Positions 9,672 to 21,338 of a stretch of DNA of 64,000 bases are shown here, piece after piece. Made by a program: the position numbers and the translations under genes. Positions within the stretch are counted from its first letter, which is position 1, and each line of letters begins with the position of its first letter. The notes under the pieces were generated by a model. That model was not told where the DNA came from, did no database searches, and saw only the letters and a program-made list of their open reading frames with translations. This DNA comes from Lithobates sylvaticus (taxonomy: Eukaryota > Chordata > Amphibia > Anura > Ranidae), in assembly GCA_028564925.1 (NCBI GenBank), contig CM053032.1, positions 116,050,990 to 116,114,989 of the forward strand, written 5' to 3'.

Positions 9672-12600
9672 CTCCACTGACTATTCAGTAATAACACATA
9701 ATGTACATGGCTTTAATTCCCCAACTAAAAGGACAAAAGCATTTCAATTTTATCATAGACAAAAAGCTGATGTTCTCCTTTTACAGGAAACCCATTTTTC
9801 AAAGACATCGGCTCCCTGATACCTTAATGTGAAATATCCACAATTTTTCAAAAAAAGGGAGGAGTAACGATCTGTTTTTCTAAGGCCCATTTCACACTGG
9901 GGCGGTTTGCAGGCGCTATTGCGCTAAAAATAGCGCCTGCAAACCGACCCGAAACAGCTGCTGTCGGCTTTCATACTGGAGCGGTGCGCTTGCAGGACGC
10001 TGAAAAATGTCCTGCAAGCCGCATCTTTGGTGCGCTGTAGGAGCGGTATATTTACCGCTCCTATAGCGCCCCTTCCCATTGAAAACAATGGGGCAGCGCT
10101 CCGAACCCGCCCGCAAAACGCCGCTGCAGCGGCGGTTTGCGGGCGGTATTAACCCTTTTTCGGCCGCTCGCGGGGGTAAAACCGCCCCGGTAGCGGCCCG
10201 AATAGCGCCGCTAAAAAAACGGTAAAGCGGCACTAAATATAGCGCCCCTTTACAGCCAGCGCAGCCAGCGCCCCAGTGTGAAAATAGCCTTAAACGGACC
10301 CCTTTCACTCCCACCTCAGTAGTGAAAGACATGGCAGGTAGATATCTTATGGCAGTAGGCCGTCTTCATGATCGGCAGGTCTAATTTATATCGTACTATG
10401 CCCCAAATACAGGGCAACTAGAATTCTTCAAACAGATGCTTGAGATACTGATGCCTAAGGCTCAAGGGCAGGTAATAATGGGAGGGGACAGTAATATCCC
10501 GTTAGATAGAACCATGGATAAATCTGACCGATCTTAAGGTGACCCCCTACTGACAGTAGCAAAATTGCCCGTCTATTTCACTATTATGATCTAATTGACA
10601 CTTGGCCGGAACGCAACCCCACAGCTAGGGATTTCACATTCTATTCACAGGTACATCACACATACTCTAGGATTGACCATCTTCTAGTACATACCCCTTT
10701 ACTCCTATTCATTACATCGGTCAAAATACTTACTACTCCCTGATCTGATCATTCCCCGATAAAACTCACCACCAAAGGACTTTGGACTAAAGCCACCCCT
10801 TCTCTTGGCGACTTAATACCAGTTTACTTGCCACCCCTATAATCTATACAGAAATTGAAAAAGAAATACAGACCTATTTTAAGACGAATAAATCTAAAGA
10901 TACCTCCCCAGCAATTACCTGGGCTGCCCATAAGGCAACAATACATGGCAAACTGATTCAGATTGCAGCCAGAATGAAACAAACTCGAGAACTTACAATT
11001 ATAAAAATTGGAAGCGGATCTGGAAAAATTATTGACAGAACAGCACAGGAACCCCCAGACTGACCTCAGTAGTAAAATAGATTAGGCTAGACTAGCATTA
11101 AACCTTAGTTTAACAACACAGGCGGAAAAACGTATCAGCTGGTCGAAACATAAATACTATACTATGGGAGACAAGCCTACAACAATGTTAGCAAGGAAGT
11201 TGATACCTAGGCCATACACGGCAACATTACCCAAATTAAGAGTGTCGTCTGGCCACCTTACCCAAAATCCAAAACTAATCATTAAAGAATTTTACAAATT
11301 CTATACTAGACTATATAGCTCACAAAAACAACCCGAGCAGTCTAAAGTGAATGACTTTTTTCAGGATATACAGCTGCCAAAATTGACCCAGGACCATGCA
11401 GCCCTAATGAATGAAGCGATAACAGAAGCAGAGATACAGGTGGCCATTAAGGCTACCCACCCCTCTAAGGCACCCAGACCAGACGGTTACCCTGGACCAT
11501 ATTGTTAAAAATATCAACACATACTTGCCCCTCACCTTTGTGCGTACTTTAATGACCTAAGACGGGGCACTAAACTCCCTAATCACCAAAATTCAGCCTA
11601 TATAAATGTTATACCAAAACCGGGAAAGGACCATGGAGACTTCAAATTACCGTCCGATCTCACTGATTAATACTGACCTAAAAATATTAACTAAGATCCT
11701 GACCCTAAAACTGAACACTTTCCACCCACACTATATCCACCCTGACCAGACAGGATTTGTCCCAAATAGACAGGCATCTGACCAAACCTGCAGACTAATA
11801 AATTTAATATCAGCTTTACAGTATAATTGGGATGGTGGGGGACCTAGAAAAGGAATGCTGTTATCGTTGGACATCCAGAAGGCGTTCGATTCCCTTTCCT
11901 CTGACTATTTGTTTGCAGTATTAGGACGTTTTGGCTTTGGCGCGCACTTTCTGGATCTCCTCCGAATACTGTATGATACACCAACAGCCTCCTTGATGCT
12001 TCGGGGTTACTCTTCTCAACCCCTGGCTATCAGGAGGGGAACTAGGCAGGGTTGCCGGCTGTCACCGCTATTATTCGCTTTGGCGATTGAGCCATTGGCA
12101 ATAAAAATTCGTACATGTCTGAACATTAAGGGGATAGTCTGTGGGGGAGTGGAGCATAAATGCCTGCTTTTTGCAGATGATTTATTTATTTATTTATTAT
12201 TTGACATCCCCGATTACATCACTCCCCAACCTGTACAGAATCTTAAACCCATTCTCAGAGATCTCAGGGTTGCATATAAACCATAACAAGTCCAAGGCAT
12301 TAAACCTCTCACTTCCTAAATCGATTCAAACGACACTTGAGCAATCACACCAATTCAGGTGGGAACGTGAAGCTCTCCCATATTTAGGTATTCACTTGAC
12401 TTCTTCTATACAAACGATGTACAAAAGGAACTACCCAGCTCTTATTAAACGGCTAATAGAGGACATGGCAAAATGGCACCCCCATCGTGGTTTGGCAGAC
12501 TACCCTCAATTAAAATGAATATATTAACAAGGATACTGTATTACTTTAGGACAATACCTGTGGCGCTATCAAGTAACGATCTACAACAGTTTATATGGGG

Positions 12601-13354
12601 AGATAAGAGGCCTAGGGTGAACAAAAGCACTATGTATACTCCGAAACGGAGGGGAGGACTTGGTTTGCCAGATCTACAGAAATATTTCTATGCAGCTCAA
12701 TTAGCTCAGCTATCTAGATATAACTCAAACACACCACACGCAATATGGATGACCATGGAATCTTATTTGTGCCATCCTGATCCGGTATCCCACATTATGT
12801 GGCTCCCAACTAGAGAAAGACGAACAATACTATGTCCGTCCCTGTCTTTCTCATTAGAGATATGGGACAGGCTCACTAGAACACATAAATTTAAATCACC
12901 TCATACCCCATTGGCACCTATACTTAAAAATAGTGCGTTTACCCCAGGCCTCACTCCATTAGCCTTTGAATGGTGGACCAATAAGGGCCTATTAAGAATA
13001 GCAGATCTTTGTGACAACAGAGGTATCCTGACACAACAAGCTATGATCAAAAAACATCAAATGCCACCAGTAGAACGTTATAGATCTTCTCAGCTTCACC
13101 ACTATCTTCAATCTCTAGCTTGTGGAGGTGACCTGGTGACCCTGACCCCTATGGAGCACTTATGTAATAGCTATGATAAACTTAGAGGCCATATATTGCC
13201 CCTATATGCATTACTGATGAATGCATCAACAAAATTGAGTTATATGCTCCAGTGGGAGAAGGATCTCCAGGAAACCCTCGACCTGGCACAAATTAGGATT
13301 GCCAGGAACTGGAGGTCCGCCGCCCTACCATTTGGTCAGATGAAAAGTAAAATG
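9672..13354 (+). pseudogene. LINE ORF2 remains: AP-like endonuclease plus reverse transcriptase
   Basis: The endonuclease half shows NVHGFNSPTKR and LLLQETHF (near 9700-9800), and GGDSNIPLD (near 10480). The RT half shows NYRPISLINTDLKILTK, DQTGFVPNRQ, LSLDIQKAFDS, GTRQGCRLSPLLFALAIEPL and the active-site FADDLFIY at about 12170. The later part (WGDKRPRVNKSTMYTPKRRG, GLGLPDLQKYFYAAQL) is the usual post-RT region. The frame changes at least three times after 11164 and is stopped several times in the endonuclease half, so it is a dead copy. The family is L1-like; I cannot separate L1 from Tx1 without alignment. Confidence 0.85.
9884..10289. mobile_element. MITE inserted in the LINE endonuclease region
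   Basis: Inverted ends GGCCCATTTCACACTGGGGC and GGCTATTTTCACACTGGGGC. The flanking triplets are TAA and TTA, consistent with TWA target choice by PIF/Harbinger. The interior is CpG-rich, built from GCGCT/GCGGC words. The copy at 57920-58337 belongs to the same family. Confidence 0.75.
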
Positions 13355-13361
13355 TCATGGC

Positions 13362-14977
13362 CAGGGCCGCCATCAGGGGGGTACAGCCGATACATATGTA
13401 CTGGGCCCGAGTGTCTGGAGGAGCCTGGCGGCAACCAGGAGGTATGCAGGAGAGAGGAGCCGGAAGAGAAATAGTGCAGGTCTGCTGCCTGCAGGAGAGA
13501 CGCATCTGTAGGCTAAGCATAGTAAGCTAGCAGGGCTGATGGTAGAGATGATATGAGGGAGGGACTTAACAGCTTTTCAGTTGCTTATTGGCTGAGGTGG
13601 CAGCAGGAGCAGGAGGCGGGATGCTCCGTCTCCTGCTGCATTCTTAGCCAATAGGTACACAGGATGCACTGTCCATCACTGGAATGGCTCGTGCTTCCTG
13701 TGTTGGTGGGAGGGACAGAATTCCTCTGAAAAGAAGCTGCTGCAGAAATCCAGGTAAGTGGAAAAAAAAAGTGTTTCCCTGAAGCTGCTAGAAGACATGT
13801 ACAGTGCACAGCCTGTGCTCCCCTAATATCTATCACTGTATTACCAGACCTATTGCTGTCCTTTTAGCAGAGTGAAAGTAACTTTACACATGTGCAGAAT
13901 AGATGTCAGCCTATGTCACCATGTTAAAAGGACAGCAATATGGGTAGCAATACAGTGATTGTTGTTAGTTCAGGTTCACTAAACTAGCCAATGCTCTGAA
14001 AAGCAATCCATGTGGATTGCTTTTCAGGTCCCTTTCACGAGTGGTCCGATCGGGTCCTCCTGTCCGTTTTTGAGGTAACCTGATCGACCACCCATTGTTC
14101 TCTATGGAGCGGCAGATTTAAATGGAAATTTCTCCGTTTACACCCACCTGCCTCTGATCTGATCTGGCAAAAAGAAAAGATGGAAGGGCCTCCATTCCCC
14201 TCCGTCTGGCTGGATCCGGGGGGTGGTTGGGTGTAAACGGACAGCATGAGTGGACACAGGTCTGTCAGTTGCCCACTCTGCTCAGCAAGGGATCCACGGA
14301 CAGATCCCCTGCTGAGAAAACTATATCGGCTCGTGTGAAGATTGCAGCTAGAGTGCAGATAAGGCCGGCCATAGATGGAGTGAATCTTGGTCTGTTTAGC
14401 AGAGACTGATCGAGATTCAAACTATGTATGGGCAGGCTAAATGTACCCAAGTTAATCGATCAATCAACTTGAGTACAACCAGCCTGTCAGATTTTACATA
14501 CAATTATCGCTAGCAGCTCTTGTAGCCACTAGCAATAATTACTGTGCTCTTCTGGCAGGGGCGGTTTTCCCAACCCCCACTGGGAGAATACAATGGCTTT
14601 GCAGCAGGGATTCCCCCATCAACACTGTGTTAATTTGGGAATCGAGCAATTTTTTTCCTGTAACCCGTGGGACACAGATGGGGGAAAAAATCATAATTTG
14701 GCCAAAATTGGGAAAAAAAGTGCTTGTTTTATATATACTTTTTAGTATATAACTAGATAATACATAACTAGAACATCTAACAGATTTCCCCTCACTTCCT
14801 TAGTGTCACCAGAACAGAAAGTGAGGGAATCTCCCTGTGGGGATATTGCCAATAATTGTTTATGTTTCTACTGCCACTGGGTGGGCCCTGGGGAATGTTG
14901 ATGGTCAGGTCCGGGGATGGGGGGGGCCCAGGCCTAAAACTGTGTAAGGGGCACAAAAATTTCTGATGGCGGCCCTG
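13362..14977. mobile_element. hAT non-autonomous element with exact 8-bp target duplication
   Basis: GTCATGGC occurs at 13354-13361 and again at 14978-14985. Between them the ends are perfect 15-bp inverted repeats, CAGGGCCGCCATCAG. An 8-bp duplication with CAGGG termini is the hAT signature. The 1616-bp interior has no transposase; it carries the remains of smaller repeats, including a stretch at about 14361-14670 shared with 59640-59947. It split a LINE, so it is younger than the LINE. Confidence 0.93.
14361..14670. mobile_element. Small MITE-like repeat nested in the hAT element
   Basis: The start AAGGCCGGCCATAGATGGAG matches, inverted, the end CTCCATCTATGGCTGGCTT of the repeat near 59947. 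Both copies share the hairpin GTACCCAAGTT...AACTTG(A/G)GTACAACCAGCCT and the later GGGATT/CCCCCATCAACACTG region. No coding capacity. Confidence 0.6.
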
Positions 14978-15125
14978 GTCATGGCTGATGTTGAATGAAA
15001 GGTTGACTGCGCTGGTTCAGGACAAGATGAGGTTGTTCCACAAAGTCTGGGATCCGTGGCTGCACTACTTGGCTAGTGATCCCAGACCACTTGCTACTTA
15101 GGAACTGAGATATATAATTGATGTT

Positions 15126-15175
15126 AAGGAATAGGACCACAAAAAAAAAAAAAAAAGAAAAGGAATAGGACCACA
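15126..15175. repeat. Poly(A) tract flanked by a direct 15-bp duplication
   Basis: AAGGAATAGGACCAC occurs at 15126-15140 and 15160-15174, separated by an A-run with one G. This is the footprint expected of a retro-insertion reduced to its poly(A) tail. A replication-slippage duplication is the alternative. Confidence 0.55.
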
Positions 15176-15720
15176 GCTCTTTAATACCCCCCCCCCCTCC
15201 CCATACCCCCCCCCCCCCCTTCTTAACTCTATTTCACCCTCCTAACTTTCTTCTATCTTTCATTTTTAAAACTCATATGATCGAGTAAAATATCACTTTA
15301 AAGCAGTGTTATAGTCCACAGGGGCCAACACATGCAGAACTGAAGTTAATTCAGTCTGCATGTGAAAGACACTCGACCCCCCCCCCCTATTAGCGTGATG
15401 GGGTGGGCTCTTCCCTGTGGGGGAGGCACCGGGTAAGCTGTAAATAGAAAAAGGCTAAAAAGGGCCCCTATGTCAGGAGTTATATCTACAGACTAATCTG
15501 TTGTAATAATGAGAGGGTTCACCTCTCAGGGACTTTTACAGCATGCTGTCTAAGCAGGTGAAAGATCTCTTTTCCTTTTTCTTTGTTGTTTATTTGTTGT
15601 TGTGTCAAGAGACCAAGCAATAATTCTGTTGTGGCTATGCATGCTGTACAAAATGTATTATGAGCATATTGTTCTGTACTGAAAAACTTTAATAAAAAAC
15701 TATTAAAATTAAAAATATTA

Positions 15721-16060
15721 AATGATTATTAAATTTAAAATATTTCCTTTTTTCTCTGCATAGAATAAAACACCCCCTTGAAGAAGACCATAATTAGAAG
15801 GGTTGAAACGCGTAGAGGTTTTATGTGGAAGATCATTTTTTCAGTAAAACACAAATTTCATTAGGATTTCATACAATATGTAGTTCAATCATGATTGATG
15901 GTTTTGTAATTTTCATGTGAATGCCAGAGCTCAATTTTTTACAACTCCTATTTAATTGTCAAATTGCTTTTTGATATAATAAAGAATTTTTGATTAACAA
16001 CCTTTGAATAATTTTTTGGCTGCTAAAAAAGCCCATGAGGGAATCATTCCATTATATTAA
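15721..16060 (+). mobile_element. PLE-like terminal sequence carrying a hammerhead-like motif
   Basis: An A/T-rich block directly after the LINE tail. It has no reading frame, holds the motif at 15773-15818, and ends with AATAAAGAATTTTTG. The assignment to PLE is by the shared motif and tail style only. Confidence 0.4.
15773..15818 (+). ncRNA. Hammerhead-ribozyme-like motif
   Basis: CCCCCTTGAAGA is followed by AGACC, a loop, then GGGTT, the exact core GAAAC, GCGTA and GAGG. Stem II is GACC/GGGTT, stem I is CCCCT-like with AGAGG, and ACGCGT is the palindromic stem III. The GAAA core is intact; the other core reads TTGAAGA instead of CTGANGA, and the cleavage-site UC is TA. Confidence 0.5.
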
Positions 16061-16672
16061 CGCTGTGGGGTGTGCAGCCCCAGCAGCTCATATATATGTT
16101 TTTTCCATTCTATCGTCTAGGCCATGTGGAGGTTGCTAAGCAGAATAAGAGATCTAGCGATAATTTGGTTGTAGGAATGACTGACTGTATTAAATTCTGC
16201 GTTTTGAGTGAAACAATTTCCACCATATGTGGAAAGAAGTTCCTGAGAGGCCAGAATTTCTCCAACATAAATGGGTAGTGTAGAGGTAGATCTTAGCAAT
16301 CCTGGTAGGAGTATAGTACCGTTGCTAAAAGGGTTTTTGTAGAGATTTCCAAGAGAGGTACAATGAGAAAGCCGTAAAGGTAGTGATAGTGCCTTGCACC
16401 ATTGGTCCGGTGATGGGGCAGAGGGTATAAGTGTGGACCATTGCAATATTTGAGTCTGGATGGAGTCTCCTGATGATTGTGAGAAGAGACCATAGATGTA
16501 AGATATGCTTTTGAGTAGTTTGTTATGTGATTCATAGAATTGTAGCAGAGGGGACAAGATATCGTCTTTGTAGTAATATGACTGAAGTGACTCCATCTTT
16601 ATATATTCATATAAGATTAACTTGGGTTAATCTGCTAGTTAGTTTAAAGTTCTGTATTCTCAGACTGTGACA

Positions 16673-17936
16673 CAGGGGTGGATCCAGAGTCTAGTCTCGG
16701 GAGGGGCACTGCCAGAAAAAACTTTTTTTTGCGGACAATATATCGGGGCAATGGCTGGTGTTGGCGCTTTCATCATCACGGCACCATGGTTGTTATGGTG
16801 TCAGGATGATTAACGCGCATTATTTCTATTATTACATTGTAATATAAAATGAAATAGTTCAACTCACCATAATGCAGAATCAGTGGGAGCCCCTAGTGTG
16901 TCACTTTCCAAGTCGACCTGCCTTCAGATGCAGCTTGTCTCTTGCCACGTCACCTGCCACACATTGCGGATTACACTTGCCACGTCACCTGCCACATGTT
17001 GCTGATTGTCACTTGCTACGTCACCTACCACATGTTCCTGATTGTCACTTGCCACGTCACCTGCCACACAATGCGGATTACACTTGCCATGTTTCCTGCC
17101 ACATGTTGTGGATTACACTTGCCACGTCACCTGCCACACGTTGCGGATTACACTTGCCACGTCGCCTGCCACATGTTGCGGATTACACTTGCCACGTCGC
17201 CTGCCACATGTTGCGGATTGTCACTTGCCACGTCACCTACCACATGTTCCTGATTGTCACTTGCCACGTCACCTGCCACACGTTGCGGATTACACTTGCC
17301 ACGTTACCTGCCACACGTTTCGGATTGCACTTGCCACGTTGCCTGCCACATGTTCTGGATTACACTTGCCACGGCTACCACATGTTGCTGACTGTCACAT
17401 CACCTGCCAGGCTGCCACATGTTGCTTAATGTCATTGGCCTGCTAAGGTGCAGATTGTGAAGGCAGGCAGCAGAGAGATGATGTAATCTCTCTGCTGCCC
17501 GTGGCTGTACAGTGAGGGCGGAACTGCAGTGATGCCGGGCGGGCGGTGAGAGATGATGTCATCTCTCTGCTCTCCGCCCGCTGGCTCACTGACTGGCCAG
17601 TCTCTCTGCTCTCCGCCCGCCGGCTCACTCACTGGCCAGTCTCTCTGCTCACCTGCAGACCGGCCCGCCCCCTCACTCAATGTCTGCCCTGCACGCCCGC
17701 ACACTCACCTGGCGATCCCCTCTCACTCATCCGCCATCCTACCCGCCGCTGAGGCTCTCTCTCTCTCACCTGGCTAACCCCGCTGACTGACCCGCCGGCC
17801 CCGCCCGCTCATTAACTGGCCCGCCGCACACTAGCCCTCCCGTCCGCTCACTCATCCTCTGCCTGGCCTGCCAATCACAGGATTTCTCGGAGGGGGCAAT
17901 TGCCCCATTGCCCCCCCCCCCCTGGATCCGCCCCTG
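16673..17936. mobile_element. hAT non-autonomous element with exact 8-bp target duplication and internal minisatellite
   Basis: CTGTGACA occurs at 16665-16672 and at 17937-17944. The ends are CAGGGGTGGATCCAG and, inverted, CAGGGGCGGATCCAG, with one mismatch. The 1264-bp interior has no transposase. It holds a minisatellite (about 16936-17440) and then CpG-rich sequence with GCTCTCCGCCCGC repeats. The exact duplication shows the ends are original. Confidence 0.92.
16936..17440. repeat. Minisatellite, 35-36 bp unit, about 13 copies
   Basis: Unit of the type ACTTGCCACGTCACCTGCCA then CACGTTGCGGATTAC, with variants GATTGTC and CACATGTTCCT. Two unit subtypes alternate in blocks, suggesting higher-order duplication. 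It opens long frames of THC/HLP-rich peptide that have no coding support. Confidence 0.9.
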
Positions 17937-20539
17937 CTGTGACAGACTGTAGCAGTTTCTATAAAGCACACATATAAGAAAATATAGCTTACAGCAGCAT
18001 CTTTGTTCTGTACCTTTCTATATAAAGCTTCTGTGGAAGAGAAGAGCTGTCTGGGACATTTTTCTGTGCAAAGGGGAACGCCAAAGGCATGACTATGAGT
18101 CATGGAATCAAATGCCATGGTTACTATAGTTGCTATGTCAGCCATGTTTAAGGGGTTGGGCATTTGAGTATTAATGACATGTAATAATATGAAATGTACA
18201 CTCCTGTATTGACCACCCCCTTGTTCCCTATTATGATTGGCTAATAATAACATATATAAGTTGTATACCCGCCCAGAATTAAATCAGATAGCTTTGAACA
18301 TAGACTTTGACTCATCTCTTCTTGTGTTCACAAAAAAGCTCGCCAGTACTGAGAGGGTCTTGTGAGTGTGGTAATTGCTGTGATTATACCTAGCTGGTCT
18401 TATCAGGTATATAGAAATACCATTTGATTCCACTTCAGTCTTGTGTGATCCATTGTAATTTAGAAAGCAAGGATCTGATCCTTAGGTATACATGGACCAA
18501 TCTAGGAGAAAGGCCATATGTGGCTTGGAGGTTTGCAAAGGACCTTAAGTTTGACCAGGCAAAGATGTTTCCTATGGTACGAACACCTGCTGTTGTCCAA
18601 GGCTGTATTCGTAGATCTGTAAGTATGAGTGCAACGGTTTCAATTGGTAGGTATGTCAAGATAGAATGAGGTAGACCTTTTAACATCTGAGGGATAGCTG
18701 TCTTAGGAGGCGGTTATTATATCCAATGGAAAGTACTTAAAGTGAGGCACCCAGGAACAATTTTGGGTCTTTGGTCAGTACCACTGATTCTATTTGTTTC
18801 CAATTTGAATGGGTAGTTGAAGTCCACCAGAGTTAAGGTTGTTCCAACAGAACTGCTTTGTAATAGAAGTGTACATTGGGGGCCCCCAGTCCTCCCATCC
18901 GTGTTGGCATAATCATATTGGCTCTTCTTATCCTGGGGCGCTTTTGTTGCCATATAAAGGAGTTAAAAATTGCCTGAAGAGTCCTTATTTGTGCAGGAAG
19001 AAATGGTACTGGTAGGGTGCGAAAGATATATAAAATATGTGGAAGCATAAACATCTTAGCTGTGACAATTCTGCCAGCCCAGGATACAAAAGGATGATGC
19101 AGGTCTTTGGCTAGTCGCTTAAGCTTTTCAACAAGGTCTGCTAGGTTGAAGCATATGAGATTTTTACTGGGTGAGGTTAGGCGGATTGCTAGGCAGGTTA
19201 GAGATGAGTCTTGTGACCATGAGAATGGGGAATGTTTTGTGATATTTTGTCTGGTATGCTTGTCCAAACCTATTGCTACCATGAAAGATTTACTGTGGTT
19301 TACTTTGTATACGGATATAGCACTAAATTGGTTGAAAATGTGTTGTACATTGGGTAGGGATGTTTTAGGGTTCGTGAGGGCAATTATGACATCGTCCGCA
19401 TATAGGCCGATTTTGTGTTCTGTGGTGCCAATGTTTATACCTTTGACCTTGGGTGCAGAACGGATCATTTCAGCCAGCGGTTCCATAATAATGGCGAAGA
19501 TTAATGGTGACAGGGGACACTACACCTGATGTCCACACTTTCGCACTTGGTGCAGAGTATAGACTTAGTATGGCATTTAGGAATACACCCGACAGGCCGA
19601 ACATATGCAAGACAGCTTTCAGGTAAGTCCATCCTACTCCGTTGAACGCCTTCTCTGCAATCAAAAAGATTTTGCATAGAGTTTTGTGTCTGTGTTCAGT
19701 AAAGGTATAGGCCTGTAATTTTCTGGGGAGTCTGTTGATTTGCTTGGTTTGGGGAGGGTCACTATTAACCACTTAAGCCCCGGACCATTTGGCTGGCCAA
19801 AGACCAGAGGACTTTTTACAATTTGGCCCTGCGCTGCTTTAACTGATAATTGCGCGGTCATGCAATGCGTCCTTTTTTTCCAACAAATATAGCTTTCTTT
19901 TGATGGTATTTGATTGCCCCTGCGATTTTTATTTTTTTGCGATATAAACGGAAAAAAAAAAAAAATGTCAATAAGCGTATATTTATTGGTTTGCGCAAAC
20001 GTTTTAGCGTCTACAAACTAAGGTACATTTTCTGGAATTACGCAGCTTTTAGTTTATGACTGCCTATCTCATTTCTTGAGGTGCTAAAATAGCAGGGCAG
20101 TACAACCCCCCCCCTCCCCAAATGACCCCATTTTGGAAAGTAGACACCCTGAGGAAATTGCTAAGAGGCATGTTGAGCCCATTGAATATTACATTTTTTT
20201 GTCCCAAGTGATTGAATAATGACAAAAAAAAAAAAAAACATATATTGCTCACACATGCCATGGTTATATGTGGCATTGCACCCCAAAATACATTTTGCTG
20301 CTACTTCTGAGTACGGGGAGCCCAGCCGCATACGGGGCCCCGAAAACCAATCACCGCCTTCAGGATTTCTGTCACGTACCTTAAGGCAGAGCCCGCAGTG
20401 CAGGGAGCGGCCCCTCATAAACCCCTTGTTCGGGAACCCGTGGTAGGGATGACAGGGGCTCGGGAGCACAGAGGAGCACAAGTGCCTGGCTGGTAAGCTG
20501 GGTAGAGGCCTGAAGGCCTGTGTAGAGCAGGAACCAGGA

Positions 20540-21092
20540 GGTGCGCTGTAGTCCGGCAGCAGGAAGCAAACAGGTAATGTGCAGCAGACACAAGGAGGTG
20601 TCCTGTAGTCCAGCAGCAGGAATTAAACAGGTAATGTGCAGCAGACACAAGGAGGTGTCCTGTAGTCCAGCAGCAGGAAGCAAACAGGTAATGTGCAGCA
20701 GACACAAGGAGGTGTCCTGTAGTCCAGCAGCAGGAAGCAAACAGGTAATGTGCAGCAGACACAAGGAGGTGTCCTGTAGTCCAGCCGCAGGAAGCAGACA
20801 GGTAATGTGCAGCAGACACAAGGAGGTGTCCTGTAGTCCAGCAGCAGGAAGCAAACAGGTAATGTGCAGCAGACACAAGGAGGTGTCCTGTAGTCCAGCC
20901 GCAGGAAGCAGACAGGTAATGTGCAGCAGACACAAGGAGGTGTCCTGTAGTCCAGCAGCAGGAAGCAAACAGGTAACGTGCAGCAGACACAAGGAGGTGT
21001 CCTGTAGTCCAGCAGCAGGAAGCAGACAGGTAATGTGCAGCAGACACAATAAGGTGTCCTGTACTCCAGCAGCAGGAAGCAGACAGGTAACA
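20540..21092. repeat. Minisatellite, 57-bp unit, about 9.6 copies
   Basis: The unit starts AGGAGGTGTCCTGTAGTCCA and contains GCAGCAGGAAGC and GTAATGTGCAGCAGACACA. Unit starts are spaced exactly 57 bp from about 20592 to 21048. Because 57 is a multiple of three, several frames stay open through the array on both strands. Copies differ by a few substitutions, with an alternation of CAGCAGC and CAGCCGC. Confidence 0.95.
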
Positions 21093-21338
21093 GGCGGGTC
21101 TCAGGCAAGCAGGGTCAAACACAGACGGGCAGATCAGGCACAGGAGGGGTATCCAAAAGAATAGTCAAAGTCCAGAACCAGGATCAGGGCAGGCAGAGGT
21201 CAGAAGAGTCAGAGGCAAGCCAAGTTTCAGCACGGATCGGATAAGTCAGGTTTTACAGGTCACAGGGTACACACAGGAAACGCTGTTGATCGGGCAGCAA
21301 GGCAGCAATGACTGGGTCAGGTTTAAATAGCGCTCTTG

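Larger units (their letters stand above)
9665..15717 (+). mobile_element. L1/Tx1-type LINE, ORF2 remains, split by two DNA transposons
   Basis: Plus-strand pieces in order give endonuclease (about 9690-9830 and 10294-10790), RT (11164-12290), thumb and C-terminal domain (12290-13354 and 14986-15110), and a 3' tail ending ACTTTAATAAAAAACTATT near 15700. A MITE occupies 9884-10289 and a hAT element occupies 13362-14977. After removing the hAT and one copy of its 8-bp duplication, the LINE reads through the joint. The 3' region holds long C-runs and a poly(A) tract flanked by a short duplication. Confidence 0.85.
16610..18420 (+). mobile_element. Possible solo LTR fossil, itself split by a hAT element
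   Basis: Foreign DNA separates two parts of a LINE. Outside the hAT element it is about 550 bp and non-coding, with a TATA-like CATATATAAG at about 18250, a poly(A)-signal-like AATTAAA at about 18280, and a T-rich end. These fit an LTR. I could not find clear TG...CA ends or a target duplication, so borders and family are uncertain. Confidence 0.35.
16080..19764 (-). mobile_element. L1/Tx1-type LINE remains, minus strand, split by an LTR-like segment
   Basis: Minus-strand pieces in order from 19764 down: ENYRPIPLLNTDTKLYAK (RT fingers), then LIAEKAFNGVGW, then the RT active site LYADDVIIALTNPKTSLPN within 18833-19486, the post-RT segment (IWQQKRPRIRRANMI, GGLGAPNVHFYYKAVL), and C-terminal pieces at 18435-18686 and 16117-16596. 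It has several frame changes and is dead. Between 16.6 and 18.4 kb other DNA interrupts it, and at 19764 a TTAA-flanked element cuts it. Confidence 0.82.

Noticed and set aside
16872-17446. Long frames rich in HLPH, THC and TCHV
   Set aside because: They lie in the 35-36-bp minisatellite of the hAT element; three overlapping frames are open at once, as expected from a repeat.
17546-17777. Repeated GCTCTCCGCCCGC blocks as a CRISPR-like array
   Set aside because: The repeats are close variants of one another with no unique spacers of constant length, and they lie in a hAT element of a vertebrate genome.
20381-21164. Four long frames (161-235 codons) on both strands
   Set aside because: They are produced by the 57-bp tandem repeat, whose length is a multiple of three. 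No domain, promoter or splice signal supports a protein.
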